A stretch of 64,000 nt of DNA from Pseudorasbora parva. Its lineage: Eukaryota > Chordata > Actinopteri > Cypriniformes > Gobionidae. The notes beneath the pieces were generated by a model, which did not search any database, was not told the origin of the DNA, and worked only from the letters and a program-made list of their open reading frames with translations. The DNA lies in NCBI RefSeq assembly GCF_024679245.1, contig NC_090182.1:32139047-32203046 (forward strand), read 5' to 3'. Below, one piece after another: positions 27,590 to 39,500 of this stretch (within the stretch, counting starts at the first letter, position 1; every line of letters begins with the position of its first letter). Made by a program: the position numbers and the translations under genes.

Positions 27590-28064
27590 AACACTTTACA
27601 ATACGGGTTCACTAATATGCATAATTCATGCTTAATTAATGCGCAGATAATGAGTTAATTAATTACTAACCCATTTATTAATGATTACTGCATCAGCAAC
27701 TAATGAACATTCTACATGATTAGTAGGTTAAGTAATCATTCAATAGTTATTAGTTAAATGTGTCATAATGTATTAATTCCTTAATAACATATTATATTAT
27801 ACTAATAATGTACATTAATGTGTTAATTACCACAACAGATCAAAGCCATATCAACTTCCAGTTATCTGCTTTAATTAATCATTAGCTAATGATTTATAAA
27901 GGTATCATTATGTGATGACTTTACTTGTTGGGACACATGACTATTAACTAATTCAAAATTAATTCAAAACCAATAACTACAATTGCATATTACTTAATAA
28001 GTTAGTTAATAGGCATGTGCCCCAACAAGTAAAGTCATAACATAATGATACCTTTATAAATCTT
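27590..28064. repeat. AT-rich interspersed repeat with 60-bp inverted arms
   Basis: It starts with TTTTGGTAACACTTTACAAT, a frequent start of a cyprinid repeat. The segments 27891-27950 and 28001-28062 are inverted repeats of each other (TATAAAGGTATCATTATG, GACTTTACTTGTTGGG and complements) around a loop of about 50 bp. No coding. Confidence 0.65.
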
Positions 28065-28369
28065 TTTTAGTGATATATGACACATTTATGAGAAAATTCT
28101 TAAAGTTTTGCAAAACAGGCCTATTTATCATCATGCGTATGTCCAAAAATCACAAAAACATTCAAACGAAATTGGGGTACAAAAGCTTGATTGTTGCAAC
28201 AATTACCAAGTCAATTAGTTGAAATTATTTGTATAACTTTATTAATAAAATTGGAAAAAGTAATTAATATATAAATTAATTAATATATACATTTCAGTAG
28301 AAAATCTAAAACTTAAATTATTTTACTGGGCTATGTAACATTAAGTATAGTACTGGAGTAAAAAAAAAG

Positions 28370-29640
28370 AGAGGAATAGTTCACCCAAAAATTAAAATTC
28401 TTTCATCATCGATGACACGAAAATATCTCCAGAGACATCTGATCCCGGCTTAAGTCGCGATGACCTGTTTGCCGCTCGTGCCGATTGATATTACTGTCTT
28501 TCTCTTCCTAATGGTAAAAAAAAAAAAAAAAGTTCCTGAACCGATCTATCATACGAATCAGCTGGTCTTGTTGCGCTGAAAACCCCCTGAGATGATTAAA
28601 ATCGATGTTTAGGGAGCCCGCATCCAGTATTTTTTGGGGGCAAAAGTATAAAGTGTAGTGTCAATAAAATCACTAATTTCAGTATTTATAATGTTATGAA
28701 TTAAAAATTGATTATTGTATCTCAAATCCCTTGGTATAATTTATCATTTACAGCAATAAACACACATGACCTATTTTCGTCATTTTTATGGCTATGGCAC
28801 TTTGATGATCATTATCTCATAATTACATTTTGCGACTTTAGCCGGGGTTTCACAGACGGGGTCACATATGTGGCGCACAGTGGTGCGGGGCGGGCCAAAT
28901 AATTTCCTAAAAGTGGCCCCACGGGTTGGTGCAGCACTAACAGTTACCCTGAACACTGCAGGAGGAGTTCACATGCAGGTGTTCTTCTGGCGGTGCGTGT
29001 GAAATGTCTTCATCCCAGGTACAGTCAGTGGCATATGTTTCAGCATGTCAGATGAATATAATTTCATGGGTTTTATTTTTTTCAAACGCCAAATAATCGC
29101 GATGCTTACGTTTACAAGCCAGCGTCATTATAGTAGCCTAGTCTATTGGTTACCGTTTTACAGAATCTATATGATACTTCAATTCAATGTTTGAGTGGTA
29201 GGTAATCACAATAACAAGCATGACAGCATCAGTCGGGCACGCCTCCTCCTCCTTCAGCTCACGCCAACGTGCAAACGCTGGTCCAATGTTGATCCTTGTC
29301 CTACCTTTAATCCGATCACTTTTTTGTTTCCTCTTATTGCTTTCCTCCAACAAAAACTTTTCTTTCTTATTTGTCTGTGCTGCTTCGGACATGACTATAT
29401 TATCCGACGAACAAAGTTGGGCTCGCACGTCCGAATTTAAATAAGTGTGGGTGTTGGTGGAAGTTATGTATATGCCGTAAAGCAGTCGACTTTTGTAGTT
29501 CTTTTTGTTCTCGGGTTAATACCCGAATCCCGAAGTTTAAAAGTACGATTAAAAACGATACAGACCCCATCAAGCTATGGCAGACGTGCCATTCAACCTA
29601 TTGTAAGTGGATGTATCATCACAAGAGTCTTGAAAATATA
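28370..29640. other. Repeat-derived intergenic DNA
   Basis: The start (GAATAGTTCACCCAAAAAT, near 28374) is one terminus of the same MITE type as 23903-24251, but the matching right arm is not found. A block at 29240-29400 contains a possible protein relic listed separately. The remainder is unassigned. Confidence 0.45.
29230..29400 (-). pseudogene. Possible fish repeat-associated protein domain fragment
   Basis: On the - strand a 92-codon frame (29150-29428) contains SDRIKGRTRINIGPAFARW followed by RELKEE. From memory, an RINIG-x-AF-xRW-xxLK segment followed by a 'TDA' (here PTDAVM) is a recurrent N-terminal module in many predicted teleost proteins, usually in multicopy or transposon-linked genes. 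No neighbouring exon could be joined to it. Treat it as a relic or a stray exon. Confidence 0.35.
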
Positions 29641-29672
29641 TTATGAAGGTTGAAAAGTTACCTAGTGCTACT

Positions 29673-29673
<1 letters not shown>

Positions 29674-29764
<91 letters not shown>

Positions 29765-29766
29765 AT
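29674..29766. repeat. (AAAT)n microsatellite
   Basis: About 23 AAAT units. It abuts the left end of the long-inverted-repeat element at 29771. Confidence 0.95.
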
Positions 29767-29770
29767 GTAT

Positions 29771-31234
29771 CTATTTATTTTGCAAAATTACATTTAATTT
29801 TTTAATATAATTCACAATAACCTCTTCCATTAAAAATAATTCATTATTTAACGTCCTTCATTATTTAAGACGTTTTTCATAGTACTATGCTGCATTTATG
29901 AATGACGCCTATTTGACGAATCATGTATTTCCAAAGCAGCCTTTTCCCAAAGATTTTTTTCATAATAATAGAGGACATTTCCCAAATTCTAACCAACTGG
30001 CAGTGGGCGGAGATTGTCTCTGATTGGCTTGAAGTTGAAGAGTCGACAGACATGACAGATCGATCTGTGTTTGGTGCAAGCCTGCAGTCTCCCTCTCAGA
30101 AACTGAAGCTTTCGCGCCTCGATCGCCCCCCGGTGAGCGGTCCCAGTATAGCCGCCCCTCTGTGTTTTCTAATGGACGCGAGGCAAACTAAATAATAAAA
30201 TTACACTTCAAATATTTTTTCCCCAAAATTAGTTTGTGTCATTGAAGGCAGTTTATCATCACGATGATTTCATTTCAAGGGTTCGTTTTTAAAATAAGTT
30301 TAGTTTTAGTTAGTTATCTGATGTTTTATAAACGGGGGGTGCGACGTCATGATTGACAGCTGAGATCGATGTCTTCTCTGAATTAAGTTGTCACTGAGGC
30401 ACTAACAGACTTTTTTCAGGATTTTTGGGAGCAGATTGGAGCTTTAGCTTTAATTTCTACATTTTCATAACTGTTTATTTCACACCAACATAATTAATTG
30501 TTCTGCATCTGCGAGAGTGTCGGCGGGCTTTTGATATCGCGACTGTACTTCCTGCTCTACTTCCTGCTCTCTACTGTGCAACTCTGGTCCTGAAATCACT
30601 ACTGCGCAGACTCGGTCCCAAGATGTCAGTGCCGTGCAGGCCGCCTGAAAGCTTCAAATCTGGCAAGCGGAAACTAATGATGTTGAGTCGTCCATATTTT
30701 TTTTACGGTCTATGATGTGGTGTGGTGACATCACGCAACACCAAGGGTGCTTCTAATTTCTTATTTGTGACTAAAAATGTATTTTGACTCTATTGAATTT
30801 TCTAAAAACTATGAGAACTGTGGCTTTGTTTAGGCTGTGTTTTTATCTTGATCAATTCCTACCGCCATATTCATTTCCAATCAATACCCCAATTTCCCCC
30901 TTGTCCCCTTGCCAGACCCAGACAGAAAAAAGTAATCAATCTGAAAGGATTGACCAATCAGCGCCAAGCTCCGCCCACTGCCTGTTGATTGGCATTTGTA
31001 AAATGTCCTCTATTATTATGAAAAAAATCTTTGAGAAAATCGCGCTTTGGAAATGCATGATTCGTCAAATAGTCTTCATTCGTAAATGCAGCATATACTA
31101 TTATGAAAAACATATTTTTGAAAAAGAACATTAAATATTGAAAAAATAGATTTTTAAACATAGCAATAGTGTGTGTGGAAGAGGTAATTGTGAAATATAT
31201 TAAACAATTTCATGTAATTTTACAAAATAAACAG
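29771..31234. mobile_element. DNA element with about 260-bp terminal inverted repeats
   Basis: The left arm, 29771-30027, and right arm, 30952-31234, are imperfect reverse complements. Matching blocks include TTTATTTTGCAAAATTACAT, TTTGACGAATCATG, CAAAGATTTTTTTCATAATA, AATAGAGGACATTT and GGCAGTGGGCGGAG. Both outer ends merge into TTTA/AAAT-rich sequence, so the exact termini and any target duplication are hidden. It contains the separate insertion 30077-30714. Confidence 0.75.
30077..30714 (-). mobile_element. Nonautonomous element, copy 1 (nested)
   Basis: About 640 bp that is the reverse complement of 40709-41331. Its ends here are CAAGCCTGCAG and TTTACGGTCTATG. The flanks GTTTGGTG (30069-30076) and ATGTGGTG (30715-30722) agree at six of eight bases, a plausible aged target duplication. 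It sits between the arms of the long-inverted-repeat element. No coding frame is conserved between the copies. Confidence 0.8.
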
Positions 31235-32199
31235 ATTTATTTATTTATTTAAATATTAAATCAATTATTTCAAATTAAACTGTTACATTTAATTGTTGTT
31301 TAATTGAATTCATTATTTATTTAATTATTTCATTTTGAGTAATTTGGTCCTCCATAGTAGATAGGCATGCATTGTTGCATGCATGGGACGCGTGTCGCCC
31401 CCTAATGGACAACATCAAATTTAAACTCTAATACAGTTGTTATTATCTGGACGTGTAGCCTATAAAATAACACTAGAATCCGTGCTAAAAATTCTCTCCA
31501 CACAGATATTACTTCACCACAAACAAATGGGTTAATCTCATTGGGTTATTGAAATATTTTGCACTGTGACATTACATTCACGATATTGATTAATCCACAA
31601 ATGTCATTACTGTATTGAGCCGGTCTGTATTGAGCACTGTCTCACTATTTTCTACAATAATTATCATAACAGTTGGCCTACAGCAATAATATTAGACTGT
31701 GATTTTTAATTAGCTAAATTAAGGTAGCATACGTTAATCGGCAAAATTAAGTGCGGACACCAAATAATACCATGATGTAAAATATCTTTATTGCATGGCT
31801 ATACTTAAATATTTTTATTACCACACTATGAAAACATGTATTTATCAATTAAATACTTTGATAACAAAAATGGGTAAATGTGTTTAATTAAATAAATATC
31901 ATAATGAACTTCTTTACGTAAAATATGTATTTTCTATTTTGGTTTCTGAGGTTAAATTAGACCTGCGCTGTACATTTTCTTAGCTTCCAACAACCCCTCA
32001 TAAACACTCTGTTGTGTACAGTTTCTAATGTGCATCTTCATCACCTGGTAACTCGTAGTTTCGCAAACAAAATGCGCAAAGCATCAACACGTTCAGCTGC
32101 TGTCGTGTGGGCCTAACAACCTTGCTCTAATCCTTCGTTTCACTCTCGTTTTCAATAGGTTGCAAACAGTCTGTATAGTTAATGGTAATTGGTGAGTGT
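31235..32199. other. Intergenic upstream of g3bp1
   Basis: AT-rich, no exon recognised and no atox1 motif seen. It may contain distal g3bp1 promoter sequence. Confidence 0.4.
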
Positions 32200-32330
32200 A
32201 GGGCCTTTGCGAAATGACCAATGCTGATACGATGCGCAAATCCACTGCGTCGATCTGATTGGCTGTTGGGTTCAGCGAACAGACTTCAGTAGGAGCTAAT
32301 GTAAAACCGGCACTTCGCCACACGCGCTGC
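32200..32330 (+). promoter_or_regulatory. g3bp1: Candidate g3bp1 promoter with two CCAAT boxes
   Basis: Upstream of the noncoding first exon, with CCAAT at 32218-32222 and an inverted CCAAT (ATTGG) at 32258-32262, in locally CpG-richer DNA than the surroundings. No TATA box, which fits a housekeeping gene. The transcription start is inferred. Confidence 0.5.
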
Positions 32331-32432
32331 TGCCAGTGTCTGAGCTAAAAGCTTAACAGCTACCGGCGCAAGAGGTGCTTCACTAAAATCACTTCAGACT
32401 CAACCCAAACACAAATTACTGATTCACTCTTG
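32331..32432 (+). other. g3bp1: g3bp1 exon 1 (noncoding, inferred)
   Basis: Ends ATTCACTCTTG followed by a consensus donor GTAAGT at 32433. The next exon starts at 33557 with a short leader and then the start codon, as in other vertebrate g3bp1 genes. The 5' end is approximate. Intron 1 (32433-33556) shows no repeat that I recognise. Confidence 0.6.
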
Positions 32433-33578
32433 GTAAGTTTTTATTTATTAATTTATCTATTTAATTAAGTAGTTGAATAATAATAATAATAAAAAAGCTT
32501 TTATTACTTTATTTTAAACCTTTTTTGTAGACCGGTTAGCGTTCTGACTCTGATAGCTCGTGCACAGCTAATAGCCATGTGCTGGACTTATTTTGTATAA
32601 ATACATAATTCCAACAGTTTCCATATTGAAATGTTTCTGATGTCAACGTATTACGCTTTAATCGAAAGCTAAGGTGGTAAGACTCACGGTTAGGCCGCTG
32701 GGCGGGTTTGTGTTGCTCGACGCTGTGAGGATTAGCTTTAGCCTTGTTCACCTCACCACCAACCGACGTTTCCGTCAGAGCGATCCCGCGTTTATCGAGC
32801 TATTACATTATAATATACGTTTTATACGGTGTTTACACGTTCGATTCTCTAAACTTACTTTCCATCCACGTATAATGTTATCGTTTGCTGTAGATAATGA
32901 CAATCAGGTTCAAGCTTATGCGACAAAGTGCTGGGCACGTGCCTGATTCGTGAACGACGATTTAAGAAAACCATGCATTTTTGCTTATCTTGTATATCTG
33001 CCTGTATATAAAAACAAAAAAATCTCTAGTATTACCATACGTATGATAATGTGATCACAAAGGAATCGGGCTCAAGATAGCAACGCGGTGTGTCTTGGTC
33101 GGGCCTACTTGCGTTCATATCACAATGGATTCATCTGCTTAACTCGGCTTTCCATTGCCAATGATATCTCACCGTACACGAGCAGCTAAACCAACTTATG
33201 TTACTTTAAGGTGTGGCTATTTCCAGTTGAAATCCATAAAAACGGCATCGATTATCGACATGAAACGCCCTCATTATTTCACGATGAGTTTAACAAAGGG
33301 ATTTGTTTCGGTTTCTCCGAAGGGTCTGTTCCAGTTCTCCCTTAGCAAATGAAGCGTAACGTTACCTCTAAAGTTTAGAGTTGTTCTAACTAGAAATGGG
33401 AATTGTCAAACTCATCCATCATGTTCTTCAAACCCATATATGACTGTTTCTTGAGGAACACGCGAGGTTACTGACAGTTCTTTGTGTTCACCAGGAGAAA
33501 GTCATATGGGTTTGGAACATCATGAGTGTGAGAAATAATGAGTCATTTTGTTTTAGTTGAAACCAGTTGACCAAAGAA

Positions 33579-36500
33579 ATGGTGATGGAGAAGCCAAGTG
33601 CCCAGCTTGTCGGGCGAGAGTTTGTCCGACAGTACTACACCCTGCTCAACCAAGCTCCTGACTACCTGCACAGGTAAGGATCTGCTTCCTTCATAATCAG
33701 ATTTTCTTGGCAAATGAGGTTTGCATTTGGTTATAATAAGGGATAGTTTACCTCAAAATAAAAACTATCCCATGATTTACTGACCCTCAAGCATCCGTCT
33801 ATTATAAAAGTAATCCACACGGCCCGGGGTCTGTCGGAAGGTAGATATTTTATAACGTTTTTAAATGTGGATAATTTTTGTACAAAAAATGCATTTCTTT
33901 GCTTTAGATGGACTTGTTTATGAGGGATGGATGCACTTTTTTTAGGCTTCACATTTTAAGCTGCCATTATAAAGCCATTACATTGCAATTAGGGCTGGGA
34001 TAAACGATTAATCTAGCGATTATTTTTCCGATGCATCGATTAATCTAACGATTAATTTTTCCTGTCCGATTCGGTAACGATTCGATTCGATTACCGATTA
34101 TCTCCCCATTAATTGCCTAATAGCAATTTATACATGTTGATTTAATTATCTGAATAAAAAAACGAATTCCTTAACATTGCAATATATGTTTATTGCTCTT
34201 AAAATTCCAAAGTAAGACTATACAAGAGCAATGCATTCAATTAAACCTTGAAAACATAAAGTAGGCTACACACACACAAATAAATAAGTATTAACCTACA
34301 ACAAAGAAACATATTATACGATTTTTCTATGTATGCAGCTCAGCCTACAGGCTATGCCCATCGATTAAATATCAACAAGTTGGTTAATCAAATCCGGGGA
34401 CACACTGCAAGCGTGAGCGTCTCGGCTGCGTGGCGTGTCTGTTTTTGTTTCGGCTCACATGTTAACAGGTTGGAGTTTGCACACTGCCTGTGACGCGCGG
34501 AAAACGCGTGCATGCTGGAAATAGAAGAGCGCCTATTTTTCACGTGTGTTGGGAGCGTCTCCGGGCAAAATAGAATAGGAAAAGATGTTTATATATCATT
34601 TTGACACGAATACATATTATTAAATTACATTTTCATGTTTGAAAGTCTGTAGGTTTACATAAATGCAAATATATAGGCCTAATTGTAATAATAAAAAACG
34701 TCAATGATCGATTTTGAAATATTGCAACTGTCAATACAGAACGAAATATTCTGTAGCCTATTTTGCCGTCAATACCATAGATATGTGGCTACTCCCGACG
34801 TTGTCTTTGCTGTATCAGTAGGCTATTTATGTTTAACATTAGGAATAGGGCTTCCCTCCGCATCAATAGCAGCAGCAGCAGCGGCGCGTCAGACACGCTT
34901 CTAGTGTGCAAAGGCAGAGAAAACGCCACACAGCCCCGTGGCTGACCCGCAACAGAAACGCCACGCGCATCCGCGGCATGACAGTGAAAATAGTTACATG
35001 TGGAGTGCATTACGGGCGCCAATATTCCGTTTAAAACCGGAATAGTCCTGGGATGAAACTGCTCACTTAGAGGATGGATACCCTCGGTCACATCAGCGCG
35101 ATTAGACATTGAACATTTTAAATTTAAAACAGCTTATTATGTAGGTAACTTAGCCAATGTGTCCGATGCTTTCACTTGATGCAAACGTTTGTTTTTGTGA
35201 TTAAAATACATCAAATATTACCAAAACATCTGTCTTCCTGTGTGCAGAAATTTGTTTATGTAGCCGTGACAACAAAACGCGTGCGCGCATGCCTGTGATT
35301 CTCCGTGCGCACCGCGCGCCAACCCCATAGACTGTGGCCACCCCTCAAGCCTTGCACTTCTGAAAGTCTGAGGAGCCACTCGTGTTGCTACCATAGATAT
35401 ACATAATAAATAATATACTTAATTACATAATATACTTTATTATGTACATCTATGGTTGCTACTACTCTCCGGCGCCGCCATCTTTATTTTGAGTCTGACG
35501 AATCGACGCGCATATTTTGCGTCGACGTATTTTTTGCGTCGACGTCATCGATGACGTCGACGCGTTGTCCCAGCCCTAATTGCCATACCATTAATTTGTT
35601 TTTAAATATATCTGATCTGAAAGAAGAATGTCATATACACCTAGGATGGCTTGAGGGTGAGTAAATCATGTGGAAGCACAGTGCAATACAGCTGAACGGG
35701 TTGCTTTTATCTTTCTCAGGTTTTACGGCAAGAATTCATCTTATGTACATGGTGGTCTGGATAATAATGGCAAACCAGCTGAAGCAGTCTATGGGCAGTC
35801 TGTGAGTTTTAATTCGTGTTGTTTAAAAAAATAAAATAAATAATAATAATATATATATATATTTTAATAAATACTAATTATGGTTCAGTGTAGTTGCTCA
35901 ATATCACTTTCCTTTTGAACAGGAAATCCATAAGAAGGTGATGGCTCTCAGCTTCCGTGATTGTCACACTAAGATCAGGCATGTGGACGCCCATGCCACC
36001 CTGAACGAGGGAGTGGTGGTGCAGGTGTTGGGGGAGCTGTCCAATAACATGCAGCCCATGAGGAAGTTCATGCAGACATTTGTTCTGGCACCTGAGGTAT
36101 GAAGATTTTCACAAATGTGTTATCAGATGACATTGTTAAAGACTTTGGGTGAATTAACTTAAAGTGGAAATGAAGCATATATAAGCATTTCTTTAACACG
36201 TGTGTTTTAAAATGGGGGAAGACTACCTTGAAAAGACAATTGAGACCATAAGTCAAATTGCTAATGCATATCTCTTAAAGATGTCTAAGTGGAAACACTG
36301 GAGCGTCCTTTTAACAGCAGGTAAGCTAATTGTATTCAGTCTGACATCTTTAAGAGGAAGCATTACCACCTCCAACACGTCCACCTGGCATAATATGCTA
36401 AATGTATGTACTATGGTGAAGAGACCATGCAATACACAAGACAGATAAGCCTCCTCACAGCACATGGACTCTTAACACCATGGTCATCTGCACGCCAACA

Positions 36501-39500
36501 CTTCTTGATGTCTGGACTTCAGTCCGCATCCGGATGTAATTTAATCTGGTACCACCTCCATTTTGTATTTCAAAAGAAGTAATTGTGTGTAAGGGATTAA
36601 AAGTTTGGATTTCCTGCTTTGATAAACGCATGTCAAAATCATTTTTTGTTTTGGAGATGGTCAGAAATTAAAGTGAAGGCGAGAGATTTAAATTTTTCCT
36701 CCGTGATTCGGTTGCCATGACATCCGGTGAGTGTATACTTTTGGAGTAATTGGGTGCGAGTTGCGCGACACAACACTTCACCGCAGTAATGCCTGTGCGT
36801 TGAATGCGTGTGGAGGATGTCATTGTCCAGGAAAAGTAAAGTTGACGAAGCAAATGGTTTTCAAAGATGATTGGACAGAGAGGTATGCGTTCATTTTGCC
36901 CCAATCCAGCACAAAGCCATTCTTTTTGATTTGTAATGAGACAGTTGGAGTTGTGAAGAGTGGAAATGTTAAACAGCATTATGAAACAAAACACTCATTT
37001 TGAACGGCAATATCCACAAAATACAGCGGTACAGACAGCAAAACTATGACAGATAAAGTCTTCATATAAATCAACAAATAAGTAGCTTGTGAGAGCTGTG
37101 ACCCAGCAGGAGTGCTACAGAAGCGTGTTTCCGTCTTCTGATCCATGTGTTCTTACCATGTTTGGGTAAACCTATCATTGTGAGTGCATTCTCAGCAATG
37201 AACACTGTATAGAACTCGCACTGCAGCAGCTTGACTAATGAACGTTTAGGCCAGATTCTCTGTCTTGCCAACCACACCTTTTGTGCCACGATTTCGGCAG
37301 CTGATGAGACCGACAGTGCCATTTCTCACATTAGACTGCTCTGTATTTTGCACCATGTTATTTTTTCTGTTTTGTTAAGAAAAATCCAGACGCTTAAAGG
37401 GTTACTTCAGCGATTAGCATATGGCTTTGTATCAGTAGAAACCCTGGAGAATATTCAAATTATTGTGCTTTCCCCCCTCATATCTCCCTGAGACGAGAGA
37501 TTTATGCATTTTATTTCTGGAAAAATTCCTCCTATGATGCAAAATGACGATTTTTGCATCATAGGAGGAATGTTTGCCCAAAGGCTAAAGACTACAGCCA
37601 GCAGAGGGAGCTATTTCTGCATGTTTTGAATCTGCACATGGGGGATGGGAGATAACACTCGGGTGGCAGGGAGAGCTCAGCTTGCAGACAGGATCATTTA
37701 AACGGAGCTATGGTGAGCAATGTAAGTCTTTTAACTTCTCAAATTCATTTCTATGAAAGTTAAGCTTGCAAAGGCATGAACTGAAACGCGTGCCAGACTG
37801 AACTCGCGTTGTGAATGTATGCCGCGAATGTAGTCGCGATTACCTCAGCTCTCATCACTCGTGCAGTTAGTGCTCTGGGCTGTGATACTCGCGCGGTGAC
37901 TCACTCATTATATTGAACAGACACGTTCAGTTTTTAATTGTAGTGTCTTCTCTAACTCAGTCACAGTAATGAAGTTGGTGGTGTTGGGAATGGCCTCAGA
38001 GGGCAGCGAAGCATTCTGGGAATTGTAGTCTTTCATCCCCATGGGACAAAAATACATTTTCTGTCTTTTCTCAGTCTAGAAGGCACCAAATTCAAAAATA
38101 ATTTCACATTTCTACTGCATTGATGACCCAGTTTAAATACAGATTCATCTTCCCAGCGCTGAAGTACCCCTTTAAATGAATTGTTTTGCCACTCTGGCAC
38201 TTATTATTCATGTGTTTTGAATACAAAAGGCATTTAACAAGTTTTGTAATTACCATTAGTTCCGGACCGTTGTCATTGAAAATTCAGATTTGGACATTTG
38301 AACATAGACTGAGAAACCCTGGCGTACCCCATCCATACTAGGGATGAAACGGTATGGAAATTTAACAACACTGTTATAGGGACCCAAATTATCACGGTTA
38401 TCAATATTATCACGGTTTTGTTCAAATGAGATGGTGTTTAAAAAGAACCAATGCACACACTAATATTTGAAAATGAACAAACAACAAATACATCAAGCAG
38501 CTCTTTGCCCTTTTTAAAGCAAGATTCTATTCTGTGGGATTTCCTTCCTTATATTGGCTGCCGTCAATAGCATTAAATAAGGCATAAATAATAATTTGGT
38601 GTAAATATAATCTTCATAAATATGTTAAAGCAATATTCTCATCAGTGTCCTATATCAGCTATGATGCAGTTAAATCTAGCATATTTTGTGTATGAGCCCA
38701 AATAGTAGCCTAAAAATCGAGACGCACCCTAGCGGCAGCAAATCTAATCTGCCCGCGAGTGACGTCTAGCAACTCTCCATACACTTCTGAGCTGTAAACG
38801 CCAAACTGGTCGGGCCAATCACATTGTGTATAGAGGCGGTGGGCTTAACATAATGACGACGGCAAAGTTGCGCTTGTGCTTCTAGTAAACAGAAACTGAC
38901 GAACGGCGGTCTTTCGAATCAGCTTTGACCGCGAATTTGGAAGACTTGGAAGTGAGCTTTTCTCTGAGAAAAGAACAAAGAACGGCACTGAAGTCATTCT
39001 TAAAAAGGGAAGATGTGTTCGAGTTTTAACGACCGGATACAGCGACTGTTTAATCTGTCTATGCTTAGCGTAGAAATCTAGACGCACCCTAGCAGCAGCA
39101 AATTTAATCTGCCCGCAAGTGTCGTCTAGCAACTCTCAATACCCTTCTGAGCTGTATTCCCCTAACTCTTGCCGGGGCAATCACATCGTGTATAGAGTCG
39201 GTGGGCGGGGCCATAAAGATGACGGCCGAGTTGCGTTTGCGTGCTTCTAGTAAACTCAGAAACTGGCGAACGGCGGTCTTTCGAATCAGCTCTGACCGCA
39301 ACTCTGGAAGATTTGTAGTTGAGCTTTTCTCTGAGAAAAGGACAAAGAACAGCACTGAAGTCATTCTTAAAAAGGGAAGATGTGTTCTGAGTTTTGCCGA
39401 CCGGATACAGCGAATGTTTAATCTAACAAGGAGCTCTGGTTGGTGTAGCGCTATCCTAATGCGTGCAGAGGGAGTTTGAAAGACAACCGTTTATCCCGCC

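Larger units (their letters stand above)
33990..35578. mobile_element. Nonautonomous hAT element, TAGGGCTGGGA termini
   Basis: Starts TAGGGCTGGGATAAACGATT and ends GCGTTGTCCCAGCCCTA. The flanks ATTGCAAT (33982-33989) and ATTGCCAT (35579-35586) give an 8-bp target duplication with one mismatch. The left end is full of CGATTAATC words and the right end of GACGTCGACG words. No transposase frame. It contains a segment shared with the hAT at 10068 and a 63-bp miniature element. Confidence 0.9.
33738..35672. mobile_element. MITE in g3bp1 intron 2, split by a hAT
   Basis: The left part (33738-33981) starts AAGGGATAGTTTACCTCAAAA and includes ATGATTTACTGACCCTCA; the right part (35587-35672) carries GATGGCTTGAGGGTGAGTAA. 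These are the two arms of a 'GTTCACCCAAAAAT'-type palindromic MITE, with the hAT at 33990-35578 between them. The block ending CTGCCATTATAA also occurs near 47251. Confidence 0.65.

Noticed and set aside
38845..39479. Similar open frames of 86-95 codons within 38.8-39.5 kb
   Set aside because: The similarity comes from the tandemly duplicated 360-bp block of a transposon; the two frames are not equally open across the unit.
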